Of a stretch of DNA of 64,000 nucleotides, positions 56,234 through 64,000 are shown piece after piece (the stretch's first letter is position 1; each line of letters begins with the position of its first letter). The DNA is from Acetatifactor sp. (GTDB taxonomy: Bacteria; Bacillota; Clostridia; Lachnospirales; Lachnospiraceae). A program made the translations under genes and the position numbers. Location: contig JAFLRO010000001.1 of NCBI GenBank assembly GCA_022511425.1, forward strand, positions 1-64,000, written 5' to 3'. The notes beneath the pieces are model-generated. The model saw only the letters and a program-made list of their open reading frames with translations, had not been told where the DNA came from and did not search any database.

Positions 56234-58474
56234 ATGGAAGACAACAGAATCATTAAAACCGAATATTCCGAGGAGATGCAGAAGGCGTTTATTGATTACG
56301 CCATGAGCGTTATCATCGCCAGGGCGCTGCCGGATGTAAGAGATGGGCTGAAACCGGTGCAGAGGCGCGTGCTGTATGATATGTATGAGCTGGGCATCCG
56401 ATGGGACAGACCTTACAGGAAGAGCGCCCGTATCGTGGGTGACACCATGGGTAAATACCATCCCCACGGCGACAGCTCCATCTATGACTCGCTGGTGGTC
56501 ATGAGTCAGGATTTCAAGAAGGGACTGCCCCTGATAGACGGACACGGTAACTTCGGAAATATCGAGGGAGACGGTGCCGCTGCCATGCGTTACACGGAAG
56601 CAAGGCTTCAGAAGGTAACACAGGAGGCTTTTCTGGGAGATTTGGACAAAGATGTGGTGGACTTTGCGCCCAACTTTGACGAGACTGAAAAAGAACCAGT
56701 GGTGCTGCCGGTGCGGATTCCCAATTTTCTTGTGAACGGTTCTGAGGGTATCGCCGTGGGTATGGCAACCAACACCCCTCCCCACAATTTAGGTGAAGTC
56801 ATCGATGCCATGAAGGCATTTATGCTGAACGAAAGCATTACCACGAGAGAGCTGATGCGTTATTTGAAAGGTCCCGATTTCCCCACCGGAGGCATTGTCA
56901 TCAATAAAGATGAATTGCCGGAGATCTACGAGACCGGTGTGGGCAAGATCAAGATCAGAGGCAAGGTGGAATTTGAACATGTCAAGGGCGGCAAGACCAA
57001 CGTTGTGATCACAGAGATCCCATATACCATGATTGGCTCCGGAATCTCAAAATTCCTGTCCGACGTAGCAGCCCTTGTGGAGACCAAGAAAACCCAGGAT
57101 GTGGTAGATATCTCCAATCAATCCTCAAAAGAAGGCATCCGTATCGTCATCGAGCTGAAAAAAGATGCCGATGCAGAGAATTTTGTGAACCTGCTTTACA
57201 AAAAGACCAGGCTGGAGGACACCTTCGGCGTGAACATGCTGGCTATCTGCGACGGCAGACCCGAGACCATGGGTCTGAAGCAGATCCTTAAGGCCAATGT
57301 GGACTTTCAGTATGAGATAGCCACCAGAAAATATACCAATCTCTTGGCAAAAGAAATGGAGCGCAAGGAAATTCAGGAAGGCTTGATCAAAGCCTGTAAC
57401 GTCATCGATCTGATCATCGAGATTCTGCGGGGATCCAAGGATCGGAACATGGCGAAAGCCTGTCTGGTGGAAGGCAAAGTTGATGGAATCAAGTTCAAGA
57501 CCAAGGAATCCAAGATTATGGCTACTCAGCTTATGTTCTCCGAGAAACAGGCTAACGCCATCCTTGAGATGCGGCTGTATAAGTTGATTGGATTGGAGAT
57601 TGAAGCTCTGATCAACGAACATGAGGAGACCATGGCAAACATCTATCGCTATGAGGATATTCTGGAGCGAAGAGATTCCATGGCACAGGTCATTATTAAT
57701 GAGCTGGATGAATATAAAAAAGAGTACGGAAGAAAACGCCGCACTGCCATTGAGAATGCCGAGGAGGCTGTGTACAGGGAGAAGGAAATCGAGGAGACAG
57801 ATGTCTGTATTCTTGTGGATCGCTTCGGCTACATCAAGACTATAGACACTGCAACCTACGAGCGCAATAAGGAAGCGGCGGATGCTGAGAACCGCTTTGT
57901 ATTCTACTGTAAGAACACGGGAAGGGTCTGTGTATTTACCGATACGGGGCAGCTTCATACCATCAAGGTCATGGATATTCCCTTCGGCAAATTCCGTGAC
58001 AAGGGAACACCTTTGGACAATATCAGCAATTATAATTCCGAGAAGGAACAGATTGTCTATATTACCAGCCAGACAGAGCTGAACCTGAGGCAGGTAGTGT
58101 TTGTCACCGCCCAGTCCATGATGAAATTGGTGGACGGAGGCGAATTCGACGTATCAAAACGAACTGTGGCTGCTACAAAACTGGCGGACGGCGATTCCGT
58201 CGTCAGCGTCGTAACTCTTCTGGAACAGAGAAATATTGTTCTTCAGACAAAGGATGGCTTTTTCCTGAAGTTTTCCCTAGAGGAGATTCCCGAGAAAAAG
58301 AAGGGTGCCATTGGCGTCCGAGGAATGAAGCTGGGGACGAAGGATGCTGTTGAGAATGTATATTATACCATGGTGCTGGACAATTCGGAGATCGAATATA
58401 AAGGCAAGATAATTGTCTTGAATGATTTAAAGAGTGGAAGGCGTGACAGCAAGGGAACAAAGATTCGTGTATAA
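56234..58474 (+). CDS. Type IIA DNA topoisomerase subunit A (GyrA/ParC-like, no recognisable GyrA box)
   Basis: DYAMSVIIARALPDVRDGLKPVQRRVLYDM, HPHGDSSIYDSLVVMSQDF, AMRYTEARL. Confidence 0.94.
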   Translation: MEDNRIIKTEYSEEMQKAFIDYAMSVIIARALPDVRDGLKPVQRRVLYDMYELGIRWDRPYRKSARIVGDTMGKYHPHGDSSIYDSLVVMSQDFKKGLPLIDGHGNFGNIEGDGAAAMRYTEARLQKVTQEAFLGDLDKDVVDFAPNFDETEKEPVVLPVRIPNFLVNGSEGIAVGMATNTPPHNLGEVIDAMKAFMLNESITTRELMRYLKGPDFPTGGIVINKDELPEIYETGVGKIKIRGKVEFEHVKGGKTNVVITEIPYTMIGSGISKFLSDVAALVETKKTQDVVDISNQSSKEGIRIVIELKKDADAENFVNLLYKKTRLEDTFGVNMLAICDGRPETMGLKQILKANVDFQYEIATRKYTNLLAKEMERKEIQEGLIKACNVIDLIIEILRGSKDRNMAKACLVEGKVDGIKFKTKESKIMATQLMFSEKQANAILEMRLYKLIGLEIEALINEHEETMANIYRYEDILERRDSMAQVIINELDEYKKEYGRKRRTAIENAEEAVYREKEIEETDVCILVDRFGYIKTIDTATYERNKEAADAENRFVFYCKNTGRVCVFTDTGQLHTIKVMDIPFGKFRDKGTPLDNISNYNSEKEQIVYITSQTELNLRQVVFVTAQSMMKLVDGGEFDVSKRTVAATKLADGDSVVSVVTLLEQRNIVLQTKDGFFLKFSLEEIPEKKKGAIGVRGMKLGTKDAVENVYYTMVLDNSEIEYKGKIIVLNDLKSGRRDSKGTKIRV

Positions 58475-58602
58475 CAGCATAGTTACATCAGGATTGATTC
58501 GAATACGAAAGAATCCTTTGGGAATGCTACAAAGCCAGTAAAACACAATAAACTTGTAAGAACACGGCAAAAACTGTCAGAATGTGGCAGAAGGGAGACA
58601 GC

Positions 58603-59154
58603 ATGAGGGTAATTGCAGGAACGGCCAGAAGCCTGCCGTTAAAGACACCTGAGGGTCTTGACACCAGACCTACCACAGACAGAATCAAGGAGACCCTTTT
58701 CAACATATTGCAGGGGGATGTACAGGGGAGTGTATTTGTAGACCTTTTCAGCGGCAGCGGCGCTATAGGCATTGAGGCTTTGAGCCGGGGCGCCCGGAAA
58801 GCTTACTTTGTGGAGACAGCTTCCAGAGCTTTAGACTGTATACAGCAAAATCTTACATTTACGAAACTGCAGAACCGTGCTATATTAATAAAGCAGGAAG
58901 CCTGCAGCGCTTTGTCAAGTATTGTCGAGGAGGCTGTGGACATTATCTTTATGGATCCACCATACGATAAGGGACATGAAAAATCCGTTCTTGCAGTGTT
59001 GCAGAATAAGGCGTATGTGACAAAGGATACCCTGATTATTATAGAGGCCTCGCTGGACACGGATTTTTCCTGGCTTGAGGAACTGGGATTTCTATTGGAA
59101 AAAGAAAAAAGGTATAAGACAAATAAGCATATGTTTATTCGAAAGGCATGGTGA
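58603..59154 (+). CDS. rsmD: 16S rRNA (guanine(966)-N(2))-methyltransferase RsmD
   Basis: MRVIAGTARSLPLKTPEGLDTRPTTDRIKETLFNIL, DLFSGSGAIGIEALSRGA, FMDPPYDKG. Confidence 0.94.
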   Translation: MRVIAGTARSLPLKTPEGLDTRPTTDRIKETLFNILQGDVQGSVFVDLFSGSGAIGIEALSRGARKAYFVETASRALDCIQQNLTFTKLQNRAILIKQEACSALSSIVEEAVDIIFMDPPYDKGHEKSVLAVLQNKAYVTKDTLIIIEASLDTDFSWLEELGFLLEKEKRYKTNKHMFIRKAW

Positions 59155-59157
59155 AAG

Positions 59158-59646
59158 ATGAAAAGAGCGGTTTATCCCGGAAGTTTTGATCCTGTTACAT
59201 ATGGACACCTGGATATTATCAGGCGTGCCTCAGAAATATTTGATGAACTGATTGTAAGTGTTTTGAATAATAAAGAGAAAACTCCGTTGTTTTCTGTGGA
59301 AGAACGTGTTAAGATACTTAAGGAGGCTACTAAGGATATTCCCAATGTACATGTGGAAAGTTTTAGCGGATTGCTGATCAATTACGCCGCTGAAAATAAT
59401 CTGCACATAGCGGTCAGGGGATTGCGGGCTATCACCGATTTTGAGTATGAGCTTCAGATTGCTCAGACGAACCGCAAGCTTTCTAATGAGAAACTGGATA
59501 CGATGTTCCTTACGACCAGTCTGGAATATGCATACCTCAGTTCTTCCAGTGTAAAGGAAATTGCAAGCTTTGGCGGCGATATCAGTCAATGCGTGCCCGA
59601 CTTTGTGGCGGATTTGATTTATGAAAAGTATCAGATAAAAAGATAA
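59158..59646 (+). CDS. coaD: Phosphopantetheine adenylyltransferase
   Basis: [52 protein letters not shown]. Confidence 0.96.
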   Translation: MKRAVYPGSFDPVTYGHLDIIRRASEIFDELIVSVLNNKEKTPLFSVEERVKILKEATKDIPNVHVESFSGLLINYAAENNLHIAVRGLRAITDFEYELQIAQTNRKLSNEKLDTMFLTTSLEYAYLSSSSVKEIASFGGDISQCVPDFVADLIYEKYQIKR

Positions 59647-59660
59647 AGGAGTGATCACCT

Positions 59661-60269
59661 ATGAGCAGCAGAATAGAGCAGTTAATAGACGAGTTAGAAG
59701 AATACATCGAGAGTTGTAAGCCAAAGTTCATGTCAAATTCAGAGATTATTGTCAATAAAGATGAAATCGACGAGCTGCTTCGTGAGCTGCGTATGAAGAC
59801 TCCGGATGAGATTAAGCGCTATCAAAAGATTATCAGCAACAAAGAGGCTATTTTAAACGATGCCAGAGCTAAGGCAGAAGCGCTGATCAATGAGGCGACA
59901 ATACATACTAACGAATTGATCAGTGAACATGAGATCATGCAGCAAGCCTATGCTCAGGCTAACGAGGTGGTTACTCAGGCGGCACAACAGGCCCAGGATA
60001 TTTTGGACAAAGCCACCATGGAAGCCAATGAGCTGCGTATGCAGGCAGCTCAGTATACGGAGGATCGGCTGGCTGAGCTGGAGAGTATTATCCTGTCATC
60101 TATTCAGTCTGCCACCGCAAATTACAGTACGCTGATAAACTCATTGAACCAGTATAAAGACGTAATCCAGTCTAACCGCCGAGCCCTGTATCCTTCGGAA
60201 GAAGATATTGTTGAATCGCTACCGCTGGAGACTTCTGCGGACGGAAGCGGACTGGATGTGATCCAATGA
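59661..60269 (+). CDS. Coiled-coil conserved hypothetical protein
   Basis: Helical Ala/Glu-rich protein, translationally coupled (ATGA) to the downstream amidase. Confidence 0.75.
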   Translation: MSSRIEQLIDELEEYIESCKPKFMSNSEIIVNKDEIDELLRELRMKTPDEIKRYQKIISNKEAILNDARAKAEALINEATIHTNELISEHEIMQQAYAQANEVVTQAAQQAQDILDKATMEANELRMQAAQYTEDRLAELESIILSSIQSATANYSTLINSLNQYKDVIQSNRRALYPSEEDIVESLPLETSADGSGLDVIQ

Positions 60270-61633
60270 GCAGAAAAACCGGTTTTCGCAAGGGAGCCGG
60301 TTTTTTTACACTGATGACAACTCTCCTGATATTTTTGCTGCCGATTCAGCCCGTACAGGCAGCGGAGAGGCTGCAGGATGTTGGAGATAAGGTGGTTATT
60401 GTCATAGATCCCGGTCACGGTGGCGAGAATCTGGGTACGACTGAAAACGGCCACGAGGAAAAACTCATGACCATGACTACGGCGCTTGCCATGTACGAAG
60501 AACTCTTGCTTTATGATGATGTGGAGGTCTATCTGACAAGGACTGAAGATGTGGAGAAGGATATCAAACTTGAGGACCGCGCCGCATTTGCAGCATCTGT
60601 GGAGGCGGATTTTCTTTTCAGCATCCACTATAACGCATCGGAAAACCATGATTTTTTCGGATCAGAGGTATGGGTATCAGCTTTTGCTCCTTTCAATGGC
60701 TATGGCTATCAGTTCGGCAATGAATTGCTAAGTGACATGAGGAACATAGGTCTGTTTATTCGAGGCGTCAAAACACGGCTTGGAAATAGTGGGAACAATT
60801 ATTATGGTATTATCCGATATTCAGAGGCTGTGGGCGTTCCGGCTGTGATCATTGAACACTGCCATGTGGATGAGTCAAGGGATGAGGGCTACTGTGATAA
60901 CGATGAGAAACTTAAGGAGTTCGGCCGCATGGATGCCACGGCAGTGGCCCGGTATTTCGGCTTGAAAAGCTCTGTACTTGGGGTGGATTACTCGAACTAC
61001 TCCCTGGCAGAATCAAACGACACCATGCCGGTGAGCTTCACAGTCCGCGATAGCACCGCACCGGAAGTGTGCCAGATCGAGTTTGTTGAAACCGACTATG
61101 ATACAGGCCTTTTAAGCCTGAAAGTAACGGCCGCGGATTATGATACGCCTCTTTTGTATTATACATACAGCCTGGACGGAGGTCAGACCTTTCTGCCAAG
61201 GGAGCCCTGGCCCGGGAGTGATGCACTGACTGGCCGCTATTCGGATACCTTTACCCTAAATCTTACGATTCCAACTGATACCACACCAAATGTGATTTTG
61301 CGTGCTTATAACATGTATGATATGTACACGGAGAGTAATACATATATAAGCCCGCAAGTATATCACTATCCGGATTCCGAAGAGATAGTGGAGGTTCTGG
61401 CGCCTGTTCAGGATACGGAAGATTCAGAAAACGCCCCTGACAGTGATATAGATACAATTCCTATCGAAAACAATGATGTTAGTGAAAATAATGTTTCTGA
61501 TAACCAAGAGGAAAGAGAAGTCAGTTTTCTCTCTTTTCTGGTAATCTGTCTTGTGGTAGTATTTGTTTTTTTCATCATTCTATTGATTTCTCAGGCCATA
61601 GCAGGTCTCAATCGACGCAGATATAAGCGTTAG
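60266..61633 (+). CDS. N-acetylmuramoyl-L-alanine amidase (Amidase_3) with C-terminal TM anchor
   Basis: VVIVIDPGHGGENLGTTENGHEEKLMTM, FLFSIHYNASE, PAVIIEHCHVD; C-terminal LSFLVICLVVVFVFFIILLISQ. Confidence 0.87.
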   Translation: MSRKTGFRKGAGFFTLMTTLLIFLLPIQPVQAAERLQDVGDKVVIVIDPGHGGENLGTTENGHEEKLMTMTTALAMYEELLLYDDVEVYLTRTEDVEKDIKLEDRAAFAASVEADFLFSIHYNASENHDFFGSEVWVSAFAPFNGYGYQFGNELLSDMRNIGLFIRGVKTRLGNSGNNYYGIIRYSEAVGVPAVIIEHCHVDESRDEGYCDNDEKLKEFGRMDATAVARYFGLKSSVLGVDYSNYSLAESNDTMPVSFTVRDSTAPEVCQIEFVETDYDTGLLSLKVTAADYDTPLLYYTYSLDGGQTFLPREPWPGSDALTGRYSDTFTLNLTIPTDTTPNVILRAYNMYDMYTESNTYISPQVYHYPDSEEIVEVLAPVQDTEDSENAPDSDIDTIPIENNDVSENNVSDNQEEREVSFLSFLVICLVVVFVFFIILLISQAIAGLNRRRYKR

Positions 61634-62715
61634 AGCAGAAACGTTGAGGGCGACAGCAGAAACCAGCACATATAGAATCCGGCATTCAGCAGTGTCAGAA
61701 TGACTTTGTGGGAAATATAATCTGCCAATGAAAGATCTGTGTTTTTAATACAGCTATATGTCTGGGCAATGCAGGAAAGTCCTCCAAAAGACAGTACAAG
61801 CAGGCTGTACAGCGGCAGACTTGTCTGTAGAAGACCAAGACCGCCCGTAATCTCCAGAATAGGGCCAAGAAGTTCCACAGGCCTGCCAAGAATTACATGT
61901 GGGATAAGGTTCATGATATTGAACAGAATCATATACCCGCCCAATATCAAGATGCTCTGTATGGAGGCTTGCACGGACTGTTCTGTCGCATTTAAAATCC
62001 GAAGCCAGAGGGAATTTCCCTTGGATTTTCCCTTCTGAGGAAGTTCGCAGCTGTGAAGCTCATGTCTGTGAAGTGCAAAGTTATGAAGCTCGCAACTATG
62101 AAGCTCATTTTTGTGAAGTTCCGTTTGGTTCTGCCTCTTGATATATGCCTTGATTACGGAGGATGATGCTATCTTATTTGAAAATGTGACACCAATGTCA
62201 TTGTAGACAGTATAACGCAGCACAAGCCCATATAGCAGTGGAATTCCGTACATGCCAAAAAGATATGGGAATACCAGACGACGACTCAGCAGTGGAAGTA
62301 CAAAACTGCAAAAATACACAGGACCTATGTTGTTACAGAAAGCCAAGAGGTATTGGGCTTCCCGGGCAGTGAGAAGGTTTCGTTCCCGAAGGTCTGCCGT
62401 TACTCTGGCACCCATGGGAAAACCACAGAGAAAGCCCAACAACATGCAGTAACACACATTTTTCCGTACCCTGTATAAAGGTCCCACTGCAGGATAAACT
62501 GCCATGGACATTTTTTCCGTTAAATTCAACCGCACCATGATGCCGGAGAGAATCATAAAAGGAAGCAGTGAGGGAATCATCTTATGCAGCCACAATTCCA
62601 GCCCAAGCTCCGCATAGGTGAGACTCTGAGCGGAATGAGTCAGGATACATCCGGTGAGAAGCAGGAAGAATAACGTAAGAAGTTTCATAGTAACCCTGAA
62701 AAATTTCTTTGTCAA
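61630..62715 (-). CDS. ylbJ: YlbJ-like sporulation/nucleoside-recognition-domain integral membrane protein with repeat insert
   Basis: LWLHKMIPSLLPFMILSGIMV, LLGFLCGFPMGARVTADLRERNLLTAREAQYLLAFCNNIGPVYF; rsmD-coaD-ylbJ synteny. Confidence 0.8.
   Translation of the reverse strand: MTKKFFRVTMKLLTLFFLLLTGCILTHSAQSLTYAELGLELWLHKMIPSLLPFMILSGIMVRLNLTEKMSMAVYPAVGPLYRVRKNVCYCMLLGFLCGFPMGARVTADLRERNLLTAREAQYLLAFCNNIGPVYFCSFVLPLLSRRLVFPYLFGMYGIPLLYGLVLRYTVYNDIGVTFSNKIASSSVIKAYIKRQNQTELHKNELHSCELHNFALHRHELHSCELPQKGKSKGNSLWLRILNATEQSVQASIQSILILGGYMILFNIMNLIPHVILGRPVELLGPILEITGGLGLLQTSLPLYSLLVLSFGGLSCIAQTYSCIKNTDLSLADYISHKVILTLLNAGFYMCWFLLSPSTFLL
62040..62122 (-). repeat. 15-bp tandem repeat (5+ units) encoding ELHxx pentapeptide repeats
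   Basis: gaagttcgcagctgt|gaagctcatgtctgt|gaagtgcaaagttat|gaagctcgcaactat|gaagctcatttttgt|gaagttcc; protein ELHKNELHSCELHNFALHRHELHSCEL. Confidence 0.92.
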
Positions 62716-62739
62716 AATATATGAGGCATATGTAAGTTT

Positions 62740-63444
62740 ATGCGTTTGGACAAATTTCTATGTGACAGGAATATAGGCACCAGAAGTCAGGTGAAGACCT
62801 ATATACGGAAAGGCCTGGTCACCGTGAACGGTAAGATTGCGACGGCTGTAGACCTAAAAATTGACGAAGCCTCCGACATTGTGACTTACCAAGGCTGTCA
62901 ATTGCATTCTCAGGGCTATGTCTATTATATGCTGAATAAGCCTCAGGGCGTGGTTTCAGCCACACAGGATAATACTGCAAAAACTGTAGTGGAACTTCTT
63001 AAGGACTGTAATTTGCCGAGACATGGCATTTTCCCTGTTGGCAGACTCGACAAAGATACGGAAGGTCTTTTGCTCCTTACAGACGACGGAGAGCTGGCAC
63101 ATCGGCTTCTTTCCCCAAAAAGACACGTGGACAAAACCTATCTTGTGACGGCAGAACACCCTATATCACCGGAGGATATTGAAAGACTTGAGCAGGGAGT
63201 GGACATCGGAGATGAGCAAATTACACGTCCGGCGAAAGTGGTGCCTGAGACGGATTTTATATTTTACCTGACCATCCATGAGGGTAGATATCATCAGATA
63301 AAGCGGATGCTTCAGGCAGTAAACAATCGAGTGGCAGCCCTGAAGCGTATAACTTTTGGCGGAATTACATTGGATGAGGGGCTTAAGCCCGGAGAGTACA
63401 GAGAACTGACAGAACAGGAGGTTGATAAACTGCATGAAGCATGA
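62740..63444 (+). CDS. RsuA/RluB-family pseudouridine synthase (16S rRNA type)
   Basis: MRLDKFLCDRNIGTRSQVKTYIRKGLVTVNG, GRLDKDTEGLLLLTDDGELAHRLLSPK, EGRYHQIKRML. Confidence 0.93.
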   Translation: MRLDKFLCDRNIGTRSQVKTYIRKGLVTVNGKIATAVDLKIDEASDIVTYQGCQLHSQGYVYYMLNKPQGVVSATQDNTAKTVVELLKDCNLPRHGIFPVGRLDKDTEGLLLLTDDGELAHRLLSPKRHVDKTYLVTAEHPISPEDIERLEQGVDIGDEQITRPAKVVPETDFIFYLTIHEGRYHQIKRMLQAVNNRVAALKRITFGGITLDEGLKPGEYRELTEQEVDKLHEA

Positions 63445-64000
63445 GATGCTGGATGGGATAGAGGCAGTGATCTTTGATCTGGATGGCTCGCTGGTGGATT
63501 CCATGTGGATGTGGAGGGCTATTGATATCGAGTACCTTGGCCGATTTGGAATTCCGCTTCCGGAGGATCTCCAGTCGAAGATCGAGGGCATGAGCTTCAA
63601 CGAGACAGCAATATACTTTAAGGAGAATTTTCACATTCCGGATTCCCTTGACAGGATCAAGGATGACTGGAATAAGATGGCTTGGGATAAATATGCGAAT
63701 GAAGTGCCTCTAAAGCCCGGAATACCGGAATTTCTGGAAAAATGCCGGACCAATGACATCAAGCTTGGCATTGCCACCAGCAATTCCAGGGAATTGGTCG
63801 AGAACATTGCTCTGGTGCATGGGCTCAAGGATTATTTTTCCTGCATTATGACCGGATGTGATGTGGGAAAAGGAAAACCTGCGCCGGATATTTATCTGGC
63901 TGTGGCAAAGGAACTTGGTGTAAATCCGGACAGATGCCTTGTATTTGAGGATATCATTCCCGGTATACAGGCAGGATTAAGCGCCGGGATGCGGGTCTGT
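63434..64000 (+). CDS. HAD-family hydrolase (beta-phosphoglucomutase-like), 3'-truncated by window end
   Basis: AVIFDLDGSLVDSMWMW, GIATSNSRELVENI, CDVGKGKPAPDIYLAVAKELG; overlaps upstream stop; RBS caggagg. Confidence 0.9.
   Translation, partial: MKHEMLDGIEAVIFDLDGSLVDSMWMWRAIDIEYLGRFGIPLPEDLQSKIEGMSFNETAIYFKENFHIPDSLDRIKDDWNKMAWDKYANEVPLKPGIPEFLEKCRTNDIKLGIATSNSRELVENIALVHGLKDYFSCIMTGCDVGKGKPAPDIYLAVAKELGVNPDRCLVFEDIIPGIQAGLSAGMRVC

Noticed and set aside
57125-57958. 277-aa antisense ORF opposite the topoisomerase A subunit
   Set aside because: Shadow ORF with no recognisable family.

Overview
The window is a 64 kb chromosomal segment of a low-to-mid GC Firmicute. Gene content and order suggest a Lachnospiraceae-like Clostridia, but that is inference. 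It is densely coding and mostly on the + strand. From left to right: a 5'-truncated GH53 endo-galactanase; a cation:proton antiporter; a decayed intergenic stretch with two gene remnants; GH31; a GH25 lysozyme; a tandem pair of unusual GH43-like proteins; a two-gene ABC exporter; an MCP; small DUF4190/DUF2752 membrane proteins; metH (no reactivation domain); ilvB, two tandem ilvN genes, a stop-interrupted small gene, and ilvC; an ABC exporter; a two-component system; DUF2752 and zinc-ribbon/TM2 proteins; leuCD; MATE; ruvAB; zapA; peptidase U32; FtsW/RodA and PBP; NUDIX; a divergent HD-GYP-like gene; a ytfI/ytfJ-type sporulation cluster; rpmB(-)/asp23/fakA-like/recG/degV; a type IIA topoisomerase pair split by a HIT gene; rsmD/coaD/coiled-coil/amidase; ylbJ-like(-); a pseudouridine synthase; and a truncated HAD hydrolase. 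No tRNA, rRNA, CRISPR array, IS element or prophage was recognised. I did not find a clear-cut new multi-gene system. The best leads are: (i) a leader upstream of the asp23-like gene with mutually exclusive or pseudoknot-forming pairings; (ii) a 30-bp-arm hairpin in front of recG; (iii) a 15-bp repeat array encoding a His/Cys-rich pentapeptide insert in a YlbJ-like protein; (iv) an HD-GYP-like protein whose HD dyad reads YD; (v) GH43-like paralogs split by an Ig-like segment; and (vi) an in-frame-stop small gene inside the ilv cluster.
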